A DNA stretch of 64,000 nt from Chitinophagales bacterium (GCA_020636505.1 JACJXR010000003.1:305263-369262), one strand, 5' to 3'; counted from the stretch's first letter, positions 28,433-38,111 are shown. Numbers and translations are program-made. Notes: a model not told the origin generated them from the letters alone.

Positions 28433-28981
28433 TTAGTCTATGTAAGGCTTAAGGCTATCGATAGGTGTATCTCCATTGAATATCTTAACGAGCTTCCTTT
28501 TCTTATTGTAAATGTTGATTTGTGGAAGAGCCTCGTACAGGAATGTATTCTGTATAAACCTTGCGCTGTCTACTCCAACCAACAAGCTCGGATATTTTGT
28601 ATAGCGGGTGACGTTGTTGTAAAAGTCCAAGTAGCTGTGCATTTCGGGAGAAGCGATAAGTATCACCTTTGTTTTGTCAAACAAATGAATGTTCTTTTCA
28701 AGCACTATCGTTTCCTCTTGACAGTGTTCGCAAGTAGGATTGAACATCATCACAAATATGTTGGAAGCATTTTCAAGGTCCTTACCTGATATTACACTGC
28801 TGTCTTTCAATATGACTTTCAAAGGAGGCATAAGCGCTCCTATGGATTTGTAGTCGATCTTTTCGGGAACAGCCGCTTCTGTTTGCTCTTTCTGCTTTTT
28901 CTTCTTTTTCCCCTTTTTTTGAGCATAGGTTGCTGCTGTGCAACTCAAAAGGAGTGTAATGATTATTAACTTGCGTAACAT
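28433..28981 (-). CDS. Exported thioredoxin-like (TlpA-type) protein
   Basis: 182 residues with a signal peptide (1-20, ending TYAQ), then a very basic Lys/Gln linker. The thioredoxin-like domain has FNPTCEHCQEE near residue 90 as CxxC active site and a LPQINIYNKKRKLVKIF segment with cis-Pro near 155. It is probably a periplasmic or surface disulfide reductase of the TlpA/redoxin group. The gene is divergent from rarA. Confidence 0.82.
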   Translation of the reverse strand: MLRKLIIITLLLSCTAATYAQKKGKKKKKQKEQTEAAVPEKIDYKSIGALMPPLKVILKDSSVISGKDLENASNIFVMMFNPTCEHCQEETIVLEKNIHLFDKTKVILIASPEMHSYLDFYNNVTRYTKYPSLLVGVDSARFIQNTFLYEALPQINIYNKKRKLVKIFNGDTPIDSLKPYID

Positions 28982-29025
28982 AAGGGCTAATTTATGATAT
29001 TAGTTGTAAAGGTATTGCTAATTAT

Positions 29026-30297
29026 ATGACACCTATATCACAAGTACCGTTGGCCGAGCGTGTGAGGCCACAAAATTTGGCCGAATTTATCGGACAGGAG
29101 CATCTTGTCGGGGACGGAAAGGTATTGGAGCAAATGCTGAAAAGCAGAAATGTTCACTCCATAATCTTCTGGGGACCTCCGGGTGTAGGGAAAACAACGC
29201 TTGCTCAAATCATAGCACAGTCGCTGGACATGCCGTTTTTTACACTGAGTGCGATAGACAGTGGGGTAAAGGAAGTGCGCGCTGTAATAGAAAATGCCAG
29301 AAGAGCAGGACACGCATTATTGTTCATTGATGAGATACATAGGTTCAATAAGGCTCAGCAGGATAGCCTGTTGGGCGCTGTGGAGAAAGGTATCATTACT
29401 CTTATCGGTGCCACAACCGAAAATCCTTCTTTTGAAGTGATAGGAGCATTGTTGAGCCGTTGTCAGGTGTATGTATTAAAGTCGTTGGAGGAAGAAGACC
29501 TGAAAAAGATGGTGAACCAAGCCATGCAACAGGATGCATGGCTGATGGATAAGGATGTTACAGTTGCTGAATGGGAAGCGTTATTGAGGCTCAGTGGTGG
29601 AGATGGTAGGAGATTGCTCAATCTGCTTGAGTTGGTGGTTGCTTCCTTGCCAACAGACGGAAAGAATATTACAGATGCCATTGTTCAAGAAGTGGTACAG
29701 AACAAGATGGCACTGTACGACAAAACAGGAGAGCAACATTATGATATCATTTCGGCCTTCATCAAATCGCTTAGGGGTAGCGACCCCAATGCAGCTGTGT
29801 ATTGGCTTGCAAGGATGATAGAAGGAGGGGAGGACCCTAAGTTCATTGCAAGGCGTATGGTGATATTGGCCAGTGAAGATATAGGCAATGCAAATCCGAA
29901 TGCTTTGTTATTGGCAACAACCACATTTCAGGCAGTTGAAATGATAGGGTATCCGGAATGTAGAATAATACTTTCTCAATGTGCCACTTACTTGGCATCA
30001 TCACCAAAGAGCAATGCCTCATATATGGCCATCAACAAGGCGCAAGCTTTGGTGAGGAAGACAGGTGACCTGTCTGTACCGCTGAACATTCGCAATGCCC
30101 CTACCAAACTGATGAAGAACCTTGACTATGGGAAAGGTTATGAATACGCACATAGTCATGAAGGTAATTTTGTGGATCATGAATTTTTGCCCGAAAAGAT
30201 ATCAGGTACTAAGCTGTATGACCCGGGTGATAATGCAACCGAAAACAGGCTTAGAGACTACCTCAAGAAGAACTGGAAAGACAAGTATGGGTATTAG
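29026..30297 (+). CDS. rarA: Replication-associated recombination protein A (MgsA/WRNIP1)
   Basis: 423 residues, standard length. An AAA+ ATPase of the clamp-loader clade: Walker A GPPGVGKTTLAQ near residue 47, Walker B LLFIDEIHRFNKAQQD near 100, sensor 1 GATTENPSF and an LSGGDGRRLLNLLE sensor 2 helix. The C-terminal tetramerisation domain (FIKSLRGSDPNAAVYWLARM, EDIGNANPNALLLA) is complete. It acts at stalled forks together with single-strand binding protein. No partner gene is adjacent. Confidence 0.95.
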   Translation: MTPISQVPLAERVRPQNLAEFIGQEHLVGDGKVLEQMLKSRNVHSIIFWGPPGVGKTTLAQIIAQSLDMPFFTLSAIDSGVKEVRAVIENARRAGHALLFIDEIHRFNKAQQDSLLGAVEKGIITLIGATTENPSFEVIGALLSRCQVYVLKSLEEEDLKKMVNQAMQQDAWLMDKDVTVAEWEALLRLSGGDGRRLLNLLELVVASLPTDGKNITDAIVQEVVQNKMALYDKTGEQHYDIISAFIKSLRGSDPNAAVYWLARMIEGGEDPKFIARRMVILASEDIGNANPNALLLATTTFQAVEMIGYPECRIILSQCATYLASSPKSNASYMAINKAQALVRKTGDLSVPLNIRNAPTKLMKNLDYGKGYEYAHSHEGNFVDHEFLPEKISGTKLYDPGDNATENRLRDYLKKNWKDKYGY

Positions 30298-30302
30298 TTA
30301 AA

Positions 30303-30779
30303 CTAATCGACTTTGATACAATTTATCGGTAATGTGTACAATACATCAACAGGTACACCGTTTTGATACCCTGGTTTCCAAGGCGGCATTGAGCGTATTA
30401 GTCTTAGTGCTTCTTTTTCCCAGCATTCAGGAGCGTCTTTCACAACTTTGGCACTATCAATACGTCCATCGTTTTTTACCATGAAACGCACATATACTTT
30501 TTCAGGAGTCGGTTCGGAATTTTTGCAGTCAGGCTGTCTTATGTTGTTAGTTAGGTAAGTAGGTACGTCATAGGGAGCTTCAGGCATCCTTTCAACATAC
30601 ATGTACATTCGTGCTTTACCATCCTTATTGACGATAATGGTAGTGTCACTTCTGGCGATTATGGGCTCTTGAACCCAAATGGTGTCACCCTTGTAGATAG
30701 CTCTGCGTAAAGTTTTGGTTTGAGCATAGCCATATTGGAACAGACATAAAGAAAGGAGTGTAAGAGTTAGCAGTCTCAT
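30303..30779 (-). CDS. TonB C-terminal domain protein
   Basis: 158 residues from ATG 30779; the longer frame adds seven residues before the signal peptide. It has a signal peptide (1-20, ending GYAQ) and a C-terminal domain with VYVRFMVKNDGRIDSAKVVK and MPPWKPGYQNGVPVDVLYTLPI, typical of TonB-family C-terminal domains in Bacteroidota. There is no Pro-rich linker or membrane anchor, so it is not a classical TonB energy transducer. It may be a free periplasmic partner or an orphan binding domain. Confidence 0.82.
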   Translation of the reverse strand: MRLLTLTLLSLCLFQYGYAQTKTLRRAIYKGDTIWVQEPIIARSDTTIIVNKDGKARMYMYVERMPEAPYDVPTYLTNNIRQPDCKNSEPTPEKVYVRFMVKNDGRIDSAKVVKDAPECWEKEALRLIRSMPPWKPGYQNGVPVDVLYTLPINCIKVD

Positions 30780-30816
30780 ATAGATAAGACCTGAAACCAA
30801 TATTATTCCACAATTC

Positions 30817-31686
30817 TTAGTGTGCTATTTTCCTCTTGAGGACACCACCTGCAGTTTCCTTAATGGTATGTGTGAATACAAATGCCCTTGGGTCTATGTG
30901 ATGAACCACATTTTTCAGCTTGCGCACCTCAAGACGTGTGATAACCGTAAACACTATGTCACATTCGTGACTGACCTCGTAACTGTCCTTCATGAAACCA
31001 CGCTCACCTTTGTAGATGGTGATACCTCGACCCATACGCAACACCAAAGCTTCTTTTACCTCTTCGCTCATGCCCGATATGATGGTGACACCTGTATACG
31101 CTTCCAAACCTTCTATCACATAATCAATAGTGCGCATCGCCACATAGTATGTAAGCATTGCGTACAAGGCCGTCTCCAACCCAAAGTAAAACCCTGCAGA
31201 TAGGAATATTACCACATTCATTGCCAGAATCACTTCAGTTATGGTGAAGCTTGTTTTTTTCAAAGTATACAGAGCGAGTACTTCAATACCGTCGATGGCG
31301 CAACCACCACGCATGGCCAAACCTATACCCAGGCCAAGAAAGAAACCGCCGAACATGGAAACCAATAGATTGTCGGATGTGATCGTTGGAAATTCTATGA
31401 ACTGCATCGCCAATGCAAGCCCAATCACAGCCAATGCTGTTTTTACGGCAAAACCTTTACTTATCTGGAATGCCCCCATTATGATGAATGGAATGTTGGT
31501 AAGTATCAACAATAACCCCAGATTCCAATGAAAAACCTCATGCCCGAAAAGTGATATACCGGTTACGCCGCCATCCATGAAGTGGTTGGGAACCAAAAAG
31601 CTTTTCATGGCAAAAGCACTGAATATGATACCAAGGATAATATAGATCGTGTCTTGTATTGCGTAAGATGCTTTGTACTTGCTCAT
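30817..31686 (-). CDS. YitT family membrane protein (DUF161/DUF2179)
   Basis: 289 residues from ATG 31686; a TTG at 31701 would overlap the HD gene. Five to six membrane helices cover about 12-180 (IILGIIFSAFAMKSFLVP, LILTNIPFIIMG, GIGLAMRGGCAIDGIEVLAL). A soluble DUF2179 domain (about 200-280, ITRLEVRKLKNVVHHIDPRAFV) follows. The family is very widespread but its transport substrate is unknown. It starts 1 base after the stop of the HD-domain gene, so they form one unit. Confidence 0.88.
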   Translation of the reverse strand: MSKYKASYAIQDTIYIILGIIFSAFAMKSFLVPNHFMDGGVTGISLFGHEVFHWNLGLLLILTNIPFIIMGAFQISKGFAVKTALAVIGLALAMQFIEFPTITSDNLLVSMFGGFFLGLGIGLAMRGGCAIDGIEVLALYTLKKTSFTITEVILAMNVVIFLSAGFYFGLETALYAMLTYYVAMRTIDYVIEGLEAYTGVTIISGMSEEVKEALVLRMGRGITIYKGERGFMKDSYEVSHECDIVFTVITRLEVRKLKNVVHHIDPRAFVFTHTIKETAGGVLKRKIAH

Positions 31687-31687
31687 G

Positions 31688-32272
31688 TTACTTTTTCCCA
31701 AGCTTTGATTTTACCATTTTGATGTGTTTGTCTTTCTTGTCCTTCCTAAGCTGAATAGCGGTTTTCGTGAAGTAGTTGTGGGCTTCCAAAAATTTCACCT
31801 GCAATTCATTCCATTCGTCTTCGGTGTTCAAGATACCATACACACATAATTCATCAAACAATTTATCGCCTATTGTGAAAAAGTCTTCTCTTCCAAGGTA
31901 GTCAAGGTCTGCATCGCAAATTATTTCCTCCAAGTGGTTGTGAGGTTTTTGAGGGACTTTGGTAGCCATAATCATGCCACAGATTCTCTCAATTTGCTCA
32001 TTATCGTAATCGTATAGTGGCAAATATTGCCTGGCAATGTCGCAGGAAAGTTGCTCATGATTCTTGGAGTTTACCAGAAAGCCTGAATCGTGAAACAAAG
32101 CGGCCGTCAACAATAGCTTTAATTCCAAGCCTTTCACATTTTCATGCTTTGCTATTTGTTTACAGGAGTTGATCACATCCTTCACATGCTCTACGCTGTG
32201 ATAAGACAGGTGTTGGGGTAATTCTTTTTTAAGTTTTGCGAGTAGAAACCTTTTTACTTCTGCGTATCTCAT
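31688..32272 (-). CDS. HD-domain metal-dependent phosphohydrolase
   Basis: 194 residues with the HD-superfamily metal ligands in order: His in SYHSVEHV near residue 25, the HD pair in ALFHDSGF near 60, and the distal Asp in DADLDYLGR near 120. This is the single-domain plan of small HD hydrolases acting on phosphate esters or nucleotides; the substrate is unknown. It is cotranscribed with the YitT protein. Confidence 0.85.
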   Translation of the reverse strand: MRYAEVKRFLLAKLKKELPQHLSYHSVEHVKDVINSCKQIAKHENVKGLELKLLLTAALFHDSGFLVNSKNHEQLSCDIARQYLPLYDYDNEQIERICGMIMATKVPQKPHNHLEEIICDADLDYLGREDFFTIGDKLFDELCVYGILNTEDEWNELQVKFLEAHNYFTKTAIQLRKDKKDKHIKMVKSKLGKK

Positions 32273-32350
32273 AAGCAGTATTATGATGCTAAGATATTAA
32301 AACATACGTTTTGCTTGTATATGAATATTTAAATCCTTTTTTTTAAGTCT

Positions 32351-34321
32351 ATGAAAGTATCCGCAATAGTACTACTTCTGTTGTTTGTGACGGTAAATAA
32401 CACGTTTGCCCAAAATCGTGGGGGAAGGAGAGTGGTGGATTCTTTACTGACAGCATTACCACAAATAGAAAATGATACTGACAAACTTGATATATACTTC
32501 GAGTTGACGAACCAGTACAATGACATTAACCTTGATACGTCCCTTCTTTTTGCAAAAAGGTTATTGTCGATAGCCAATAAAATGAACTGGGACATGGCAT
32601 ATCTGGATGCATATCAGAACATAGGGTTGGTCTATACGCTAAGGTCAAAATATGATTCAGCATTGATGTATTATGAAAAGGGGTTGAAAATTGCCAATGA
32701 AATCAAAGACACGGGTTCAATTGCCAATTGCTATTACAGTATGGCTGATGTTTATATAGATAATAGTCAGTTCTCAATCAGTCTCAAATACTATTTTGAT
32801 GCACTTAGCCTGTACGAATCAATTGGTGAACGAAATCTTGCAACCTTATATTCGGATATAGGTAACCTATATAGTCAGGTAGACGAACCGGAGCAGGCTG
32901 ATAAGTATTATCAAATGGCCCTGCAGGCTAATAAGGAGTTTGGAGACAGGTTTGACAGAGCGTATATCATGATGAGCCTTGTGGAGCAGCTAATAGAGGA
33001 AAAAAAGTATAATGATGCACTGGCTTATTCTGACTCAATAGTAAGTATATACACAGAATATGGGAATGGTTTTTTTATAGCATTAGGCCAGAATTTCCAG
33101 GCGATATGTAATTCGGAAAAAGGAAATTATAATAAAGCTATGACGCTGCTGAATACAGCAGGAGCTTTCTTTTCTGATGCAAGCGATGAGTTGTACACTG
33201 CGTACAATCAGGTTGAAAAGGCAAGAACATATATAAGAACTGCAGATAGTACCGGATATAAGTACGACAAGGAGTTGTTTGAGCCTACTGCACAACTTAA
33301 TTATGAAAAAGCAATAAGCATACTTACTGATACAAGAAAAATATTTGAAGGTACTGACGATCAATCGTCGCTGATTGATATATATGATCTAATGTCTCAG
33401 GCCTATGAAGCACTAGGTAAGCCTGAAGATGCATTGGCATTCTTTAAGATGCAGTCTGCGCTTAAAGACTCTATGGATATACGCAATGAAAGCAAGAAAG
33501 TGGCTAAGCTTGATGCGAAAAAAGCCATGGAGCTAAAAGACAAGGAGCTGGAGCTACAAAAGTTATTGATTGCTAAGAGAAGAAATGAAAAAGGCTTTTT
33601 AATAGCGGGTATTGCACTTATGCTGGTTATAATGGGTGTAATATTTCGTAGCTACAGAATGCGTGGCAGAGCTAATAAGCTGCTATCGGCAGAGAAGCAA
33701 AAGTCTGAAGAACTGCTGTTGAATATCCTGCCCGAAGAGGTTGCTGAAGAGCTAAAAGAGAAGGGTAGTGCCAATGCCATGCACTTTGACGAGGTGACTG
33801 TACTCTTCACCGACTTTGTAGATTTTACCAAAGCAAGTGAGAGGCTTACCTCACAAGAGCTTGTGGATGAATTGGATGCTTGCTTCAAGGCATTTGACCA
33901 CATTACGGAGAAGTACAACATAGAGAAGATCAAAACAATCGGCGATGCATATTTGGCTGTATGTGGTTTGCCTGCTGTGGATGAAACTCATGCAGAGAAT
34001 GTCGTGAAGGCTTCAATAGAGATACTCGAGTTTATGAATAAACGAATTGCCGAACTCGGTGACAAAACCTTTGAGATCCGTATAGGTATACATAGCGGGG
34101 ACGTAGTTGCAGGTATAGTGGGGGTGAAGAAGTTCGCTTACGACATTTGGGGAGATACGGTAAATACTGCAGCGCGTATGCAGCAGAACAGTGAACCCGG
34201 TAAGATAAACATATCAGAAACCACCTATGAATTGGTGAAAGATAAATTTACGTGTACTTACAGGGGAGAACATGATGCCAAAAACAAGGGTATGTTGAAG
34301 ATGTATTATGTAGAGGCATGA
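32351..34321 (+). CDS. TPR-containing class III adenylate cyclase
   Basis: 656 residues. A signal peptide (1-20) is followed by TPR-like repeats (about 45-380) outside the cytoplasm, a coiled coil, one membrane helix (about 414-432) and a cytoplasmic class III cyclase domain (about 475-656). Metal-binding Asp residues are in VLFTDFVDFT and KTIGDAYLAV. The Lys in KTIGD and the Asp in DIWGDTVN are the residues that select adenine in this class, so cyclic AMP is the likely product. TPRs on the periplasmic side suggest a protein or peptide signal. It ends where the methyltransferase gene ends on the other strand. Confidence 0.88.
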   Translation: MKVSAIVLLLLFVTVNNTFAQNRGGRRVVDSLLTALPQIENDTDKLDIYFELTNQYNDINLDTSLLFAKRLLSIANKMNWDMAYLDAYQNIGLVYTLRSKYDSALMYYEKGLKIANEIKDTGSIANCYYSMADVYIDNSQFSISLKYYFDALSLYESIGERNLATLYSDIGNLYSQVDEPEQADKYYQMALQANKEFGDRFDRAYIMMSLVEQLIEEKKYNDALAYSDSIVSIYTEYGNGFFIALGQNFQAICNSEKGNYNKAMTLLNTAGAFFSDASDELYTAYNQVEKARTYIRTADSTGYKYDKELFEPTAQLNYEKAISILTDTRKIFEGTDDQSSLIDIYDLMSQAYEALGKPEDALAFFKMQSALKDSMDIRNESKKVAKLDAKKAMELKDKELELQKLLIAKRRNEKGFLIAGIALMLVIMGVIFRSYRMRGRANKLLSAEKQKSEELLLNILPEEVAEELKEKGSANAMHFDEVTVLFTDFVDFTKASERLTSQELVDELDACFKAFDHITEKYNIEKIKTIGDAYLAVCGLPAVDETHAENVVKASIEILEFMNKRIAELGDKTFEIRIGIHSGDVVAGIVGVKKFAYDIWGDTVNTAARMQQNSEPGKINISETTYELVKDKFTCTYRGEHDAKNKGMLKMYYVEA

Positions 34322-35170
34322 TCATCGGCAAACCGTTATTATTTGGTCGGCAATTGAAATGCCCCGTTTTTTAGCTATGATTTGATTCTCCAGCTTCCTG
34401 AATTTTTCAACGGTTTTCGCGCTCAAATTCATATCAGTTTGATAAGGTGGAGTCAATACAATGAGCGGAACTGTTACTATGCCATCAAACAAAGGAGTGA
34501 GTAGTGTTTCTAATTTTCTTTTGCTTCTTAAGTACATAAAGGAGCCATCAGCATTAGGAATGGTCTTTTTAAGACGCACAATGCTTCTCATAAACCTACC
34601 TTTTAGTAGGCATACCAGAGTTTCAGACAGACAAAAGGTGTTCAAATGTGCGGCTACAATAACACCCCCGGGCTTTAGCATCGTTTTCAGAACGCTGAAA
34701 ACTCTTTGAAACTCATTGTCATCAATATAACTGAAGCCTCCTGTTATGGAGTAGATGATGTCAAACTTTTTCCCTCCAAATGAATCTTCTTGCATTTGTT
34801 CCAACATGCCGTCGTACAGCTTAAGAGTACCTGTGTGGACTGCATCGGAATATGTCTCGGCCGCTTTGTTCAGCATTCCGGCTGAACCATCTATCCCTGT
34901 AACATTGCCTAGTGTCAATAGATAAGGAAAGTCATTTCCTGTACCGCAGTTGACATCCAATATTTCGAGCTTGGGTTTGTTAAACGCAGGTAGGATATTT
35001 CGGTCGATATAGCCATACATCACCACTTTGTGCAAGTTATATAGCGAGCCCTCTTTTAGAAGCGTGGCGTATTTCAATGCATATTTATCCCACCCTGACT
35101 CGTAGCTAAAGTCGGGATCGTACGAATATGGTTGATATGTCTGTGAATTTGCAATATGTAAATATAGCAC
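34322..35170 (-). CDS. Class I SAM-dependent methyltransferase
   Basis: 282 residues from GTG 35170, the only start upstream of the conserved core. Motif I is LDVNCGTGNDF near residue 70, with Asn in place of the usual Gly. The acidic residue of motif II is in GIDGSAGML. Later motifs FDIIYSITGGFSYI and MLKPGGVIVAAHL place it with small-molecule methyltransferases. The substrate is unknown. It lies 14 bases after the next gene and may be cotranscribed with it. Confidence 0.8.
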   Translation of the reverse strand: MLYLHIANSQTYQPYSYDPDFSYESGWDKYALKYATLLKEGSLYNLHKVVMYGYIDRNILPAFNKPKLEILDVNCGTGNDFPYLLTLGNVTGIDGSAGMLNKAAETYSDAVHTGTLKLYDGMLEQMQEDSFGGKKFDIIYSITGGFSYIDDNEFQRVFSVLKTMLKPGGVIVAAHLNTFCLSETLVCLLKGRFMRSIVRLKKTIPNADGSFMYLRSKRKLETLLTPLFDGIVTVPLIVLTPPYQTDMNLSAKTVEKFRKLENQIIAKKRGISIADQIITVCR

Positions 35171-35184
35171 TAAGTAGCCCTAGC

Positions 35185-35919
35185 TTATACCATACTACGC
35201 TTGATCTCATCCAAAAACTCCCTGTGATTGGCTGAAAATGGCTTTTGCGCTACAATGATTCTACTGCCTCGGTAGGCTGCGGTGGCTTCCACATATCCTT
35301 CCTTGTGCGTTTCAAAACGTATTCCTGCTGACTTTAATACAGGCTCCGCCCAATTATGCAATCCGGTTATCAGTAGCACGTTTTTGGGTTGCAATAGGCT
35401 TATTTCTTCTTTGAACAGGTGAGCTGAGTCACTTATTTGTGCTTTGAAGACCTCTTCCGGGAGGTTGCCGTTGCTCAAAGGGGCCACCTTAAGAAGATTA
35501 CTATATGTAATGATGTGGTTCCAGTCGTTTTCGGTACGTCCATATCGCTCCATCGACAGTTTGTAGACTATATTCCAGAAAAATGTGCGGTATATATTTT
35601 GCTTTATCCAGTACTTGTTCACCCAGTCGAGGGCACATCCTCGGGATACGATGGAGTATTCATAGGCTTTTTTTACCCAAGTCTCTATTTGCGACTTGTC
35701 TTTGGTAAGCCTGACAGCGGGTTTCCATTCATTTACATACTGCCCGTATACGATCAGCTCCTTCTTGTCGTAGTAGTCTTTGCCAATCATAGGGTAGAAG
35801 AGGCAGTACTTATCTTTCAGAAGAGCTTTATTATCAGTACTTTCCAAATTTTTGTACAGGTCGAGCATTGTTTTTTCCAATGCCAAATTGTACAGAGATA
35901 TGTTTTCTTTCTTAGCCAT
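35185..35919 (-). CDS. Hypothetical protein, possible uracil-DNA glycosylase-like fold
   Basis: 244 residues without signal or membrane segment. Segments such as ITYSNLLKVAPLSNGNLPEE and LQPKNVLLITGLHNWAEPVL resemble uracil-DNA glycosylase-superfamily proteins of unknown activity, where an Asn-containing motif and a Gly-rich strand frame the pocket. I cannot identify the catalytic water-activating residue, so enzymatic activity is unproven. It is divergent from the ribosomal protein operon, whose promoter lies in the gap. Confidence 0.6.
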   Translation of the reverse strand: MAKKENISLYNLALEKTMLDLYKNLESTDNKALLKDKYCLFYPMIGKDYYDKKELIVYGQYVNEWKPAVRLTKDKSQIETWVKKAYEYSIVSRGCALDWVNKYWIKQNIYRTFFWNIVYKLSMERYGRTENDWNHIITYSNLLKVAPLSNGNLPEEVFKAQISDSAHLFKEEISLLQPKNVLLITGLHNWAEPVLKSAGIRFETHKEGYVEATAAYRGSRIIVAQKPFSANHREFLDEIKRSMV

Positions 35920-36030
35920 TTTATGGGGCGAAAAAGTAGCGTGTTTAATGTTAAGCCAAGTTTAAATTTGGCGCATATTTCAGGGCTGTAAGATACAGGT
36001 AACAAAAATTTAAAAATTCCTCTAAATTAT

Positions 36031-36062
36031 TTTGTTGAATTAAAAACTACGGTTTACCTTTG
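36031..36062 (+). promoter_or_regulatory. Consensus promoter of the S10-spc operon
   Basis: TTTG at 36031-36034, exactly 20 bases, then TACCTTTG at 36055-36062. This is a full match to the Bacteroidota housekeeping consensus TTTG-N19-21-TAnnTTTG, 39 bases before rpsJ. Confidence 0.8.
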
Positions 36063-36101
36063 CAGTCCCAAAATTTTACGGGTTAGAAGTTATTTATAAG
36101 T

Positions 36102-36407
36102 ATGTCACAGCGTATCAGAATAAAGCTAAAATCTTACGACCACAATTTGGTGGATAAGTCAGCTGAGAAAATTGTTAAGACTGTACGCAATACGGGAGCA
36201 GTGGTTACAGGCCCTATTCCGTTGCCTACAAAGAAGAAGATCTTTACAGTATTGCGCTCGCCACACGTGAACAAGAAATCACGCGAGCAGTTCCAACTTT
36301 GCACTCACAAGCGCTTGTTGGATATATACACATCATCTTCTCGTACAGTTGATGCACTTTCGAAACTTGACCTTCCAAGTGGGGTAGAAGTAGAGATAAA
36401 GGCTTAA
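36102..36407 (+). CDS. rpsJ: 30S ribosomal protein S10
   Basis: 101 residues. S10 sits in the 30S head and also binds NusB in antitermination. [21 protein letters not shown] at the start and [21 protein letters not shown] are family signatures. First gene of the operon in this window. In most Bacteroidota rpsL, rpsG and fusA stand just upstream, but here the neighbour is a divergent unrelated gene. Confidence 0.98.
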   Translation: MSQRIRIKLKSYDHNLVDKSAEKIVKTVRNTGAVVTGPIPLPTKKKIFTVLRSPHVNKKSREQFQLCTHKRLLDIYTSSSRTVDALSKLDLPSGVEVEIKA

Positions 36408-36495
36408 TTATTTGGTTCTTTAACAATAATTGAAAAAACAACCAATCCCGGTCCACACGTTTGCAGCCGGGCGCTTGGTTAAACTATATAAAGAC

Positions 36496-37113
36496 ATGAA
36501 AGGTATTATTGGTAAAAAAATAGGCATGACCAGTGTCTTTGATGCGACAGGCAAGCAAGTAGCCTGTACGATAATCGAAGCCGGTCCGTGTGTGGTAACT
36601 CAAAAGAAGACCGTGGATACTGACGGTTATGAGGCGCTACAAATAGCTTTCGGTGAAGCGAAAGATAAAAACACTCCCAAAGCGCTTCAGAATCACTTCT
36701 CAAAAGCAAATACTACTCCTAAGCAAGTAGTTAAAGAAATACGTAACTGTTCCATAGATAAACAAGTCGGTGAGGAAATTACCTGCGAAATTTTCGCTGA
36801 AGGCGAAAAAGTAAGTGTTATAGGCACTTCGAAAGGTAAAGGTTTCCAAGGTGTTGTAAAACGCCATGGTTTTGCGGGTGTGGGTGAAGCTACTCACGGC
36901 CAGCATGACCGTCAACGTGCGCCGGGTTCTATCGGTGGTTCATCTTACCCGAGCCGCGTTTTCAAAGGCATGCGCATGGCCGGCCGTATGGGTGGCGACC
37001 GCGTGAAGGTGAAAGCGTTGAAAATAGTAAAAGTGTTCCCTGATCAGAACTATATATTGATAGCAGGTTCTGTTCCCGGACACAATAACTCAATTGTTTT
37101 AATTCAGAATTAA
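36496..37113 (+). CDS. rplC: 50S ribosomal protein L3
   Basis: 205 residues from ATG 36496 (MKGIIGKKIGMTSVF); the frame is open to 36430 but those 22 codons are not part of L3. It contains the conserved HGQHDRQRAPGSIGG loop that reaches the peptidyl transferase centre, including the Gln that is methylated in some bacteria. It lies 88 bases after rpsJ. Confidence 0.98.
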   Translation: MKGIIGKKIGMTSVFDATGKQVACTIIEAGPCVVTQKKTVDTDGYEALQIAFGEAKDKNTPKALQNHFSKANTTPKQVVKEIRNCSIDKQVGEEITCEIFAEGEKVSVIGTSKGKGFQGVVKRHGFAGVGEATHGQHDRQRAPGSIGGSSYPSRVFKGMRMAGRMGGDRVKVKALKIVKVFPDQNYILIAGSVPGHNNSIVLIQN

Positions 37114-37120
37114 GTTAGTC

Positions 37121-37762
37121 ATGCAAGTTGACGTATTAAATATAAAAGGTGATAAAACAGGCCGTCAGGTAGAACTACCTGATAGCGTATTCGGAATTGA
37201 GCCCAACGACCACGTGATATACTTGGCTGTTAAACAGTATTTGGCTGCTCAGCGTCAGGGTACTCACAAAACCAAAGGTCGTTCTGAAGTTCAGGGTTCA
37301 ACAAGAAAACTGCATCGTCAAAAGGGTACAGGTGGTTCTCGTAAGGGTAACATCCGCAACCCTCTATATAAAGGTGGTGGTGCCGTTAATGGACCTGCCC
37401 CACGCGATTACAGCTTCAAGCTGAACCGTAAGGTGAAAGACCTGGCAAAAATGTCTGCTCTTTCTTACAAAGCGCAAGAAGGCAAGATCGTGGTTGTTGA
37501 AGATGTAACATTGGACGCTCCAAAAACAAAAGATTTTGTAGCTATCCTTGATGCTCTGAAAGGAGATGCAAGAAAGTCTATGTTCATCGTTCGTGATGCC
37601 GACAGTAATCTATACCTAAGCAGCCGCAACATACCATCATCTAAAATGGTAGTGTTGAACGACATGAACACGTACGATCTGATGAACACGAACGTGCTGA
37701 TATTTACCGAATCTGCAGCTAAACTCTTTTCTGAGTTGCCTGCTGAAGAAGAAGTAGCATAA
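37121..37762 (+). CDS. rplD: 50S ribosomal protein L4
   Basis: 213 residues. RQGTHKTKGRSEVQGSTRKL and KGTGGSRKGNIRNP form the extended loop that lines the exit tunnel. In E. coli L4 represses this operon; no matching leader structure was seen here. It starts 7 bases after rplC. Confidence 0.97.
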   Translation: MQVDVLNIKGDKTGRQVELPDSVFGIEPNDHVIYLAVKQYLAAQRQGTHKTKGRSEVQGSTRKLHRQKGTGGSRKGNIRNPLYKGGGAVNGPAPRDYSFKLNRKVKDLAKMSALSYKAQEGKIVVVEDVTLDAPKTKDFVAILDALKGDARKSMFIVRDADSNLYLSSRNIPSSKMVVLNDMNTYDLMNTNVLIFTESAAKLFSELPAEEEVA

Positions 37763-37793
37763 TATTTATAAAAGAAACTGAAACGATATAAAG

Positions 37794-38090
37794 ATGAAAC
37801 TTGCTGATGTTTTAGTAAAGCCTGTAATAACCGAGAAGGTGAATGGTCAGATCGAAGATAGCGGTCGCTACACTTTCGTGGTGGACAGGAAAGCTAACAA
37901 GCTTGAAATTAAGAACGCTGTCGAAGAGTTTTACGGTGTGAAGGTTGAAGATGTGAATACGATGGTTGTTCCGGGTAAAAACAAAACCCGTTATACAAAA
38001 GCCGGTTACATACAAGGTATGAAGCCTGCATATAAAAAAGCTGTCGTAACCCTTGCTGAGGGCGATACAATAGATTTGTTTTCAATATAA
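37794..38090 (+). CDS. rplW: 50S ribosomal protein L23
   Basis: 98 residues. KPVITEKVNGQIEDSGRYTFVV at the start (conserved T-E-K) and FYGVKVEDVNTMVVPGK are typical. L23 lies at the tunnel exit and docks SRP and trigger factor. Spacing to its neighbours is 31 and 21 bases. Confidence 0.97.
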   Translation: MKLADVLVKPVITEKVNGQIEDSGRYTFVVDRKANKLEIKNAVEEFYGVKVEDVNTMVVPGKNKTRYTKAGYIQGMKPAYKKAVVTLAEGDTIDLFSI

Positions 38091-38111
38091 TTGAAAGAAA
38101 AGAATTAGAAA

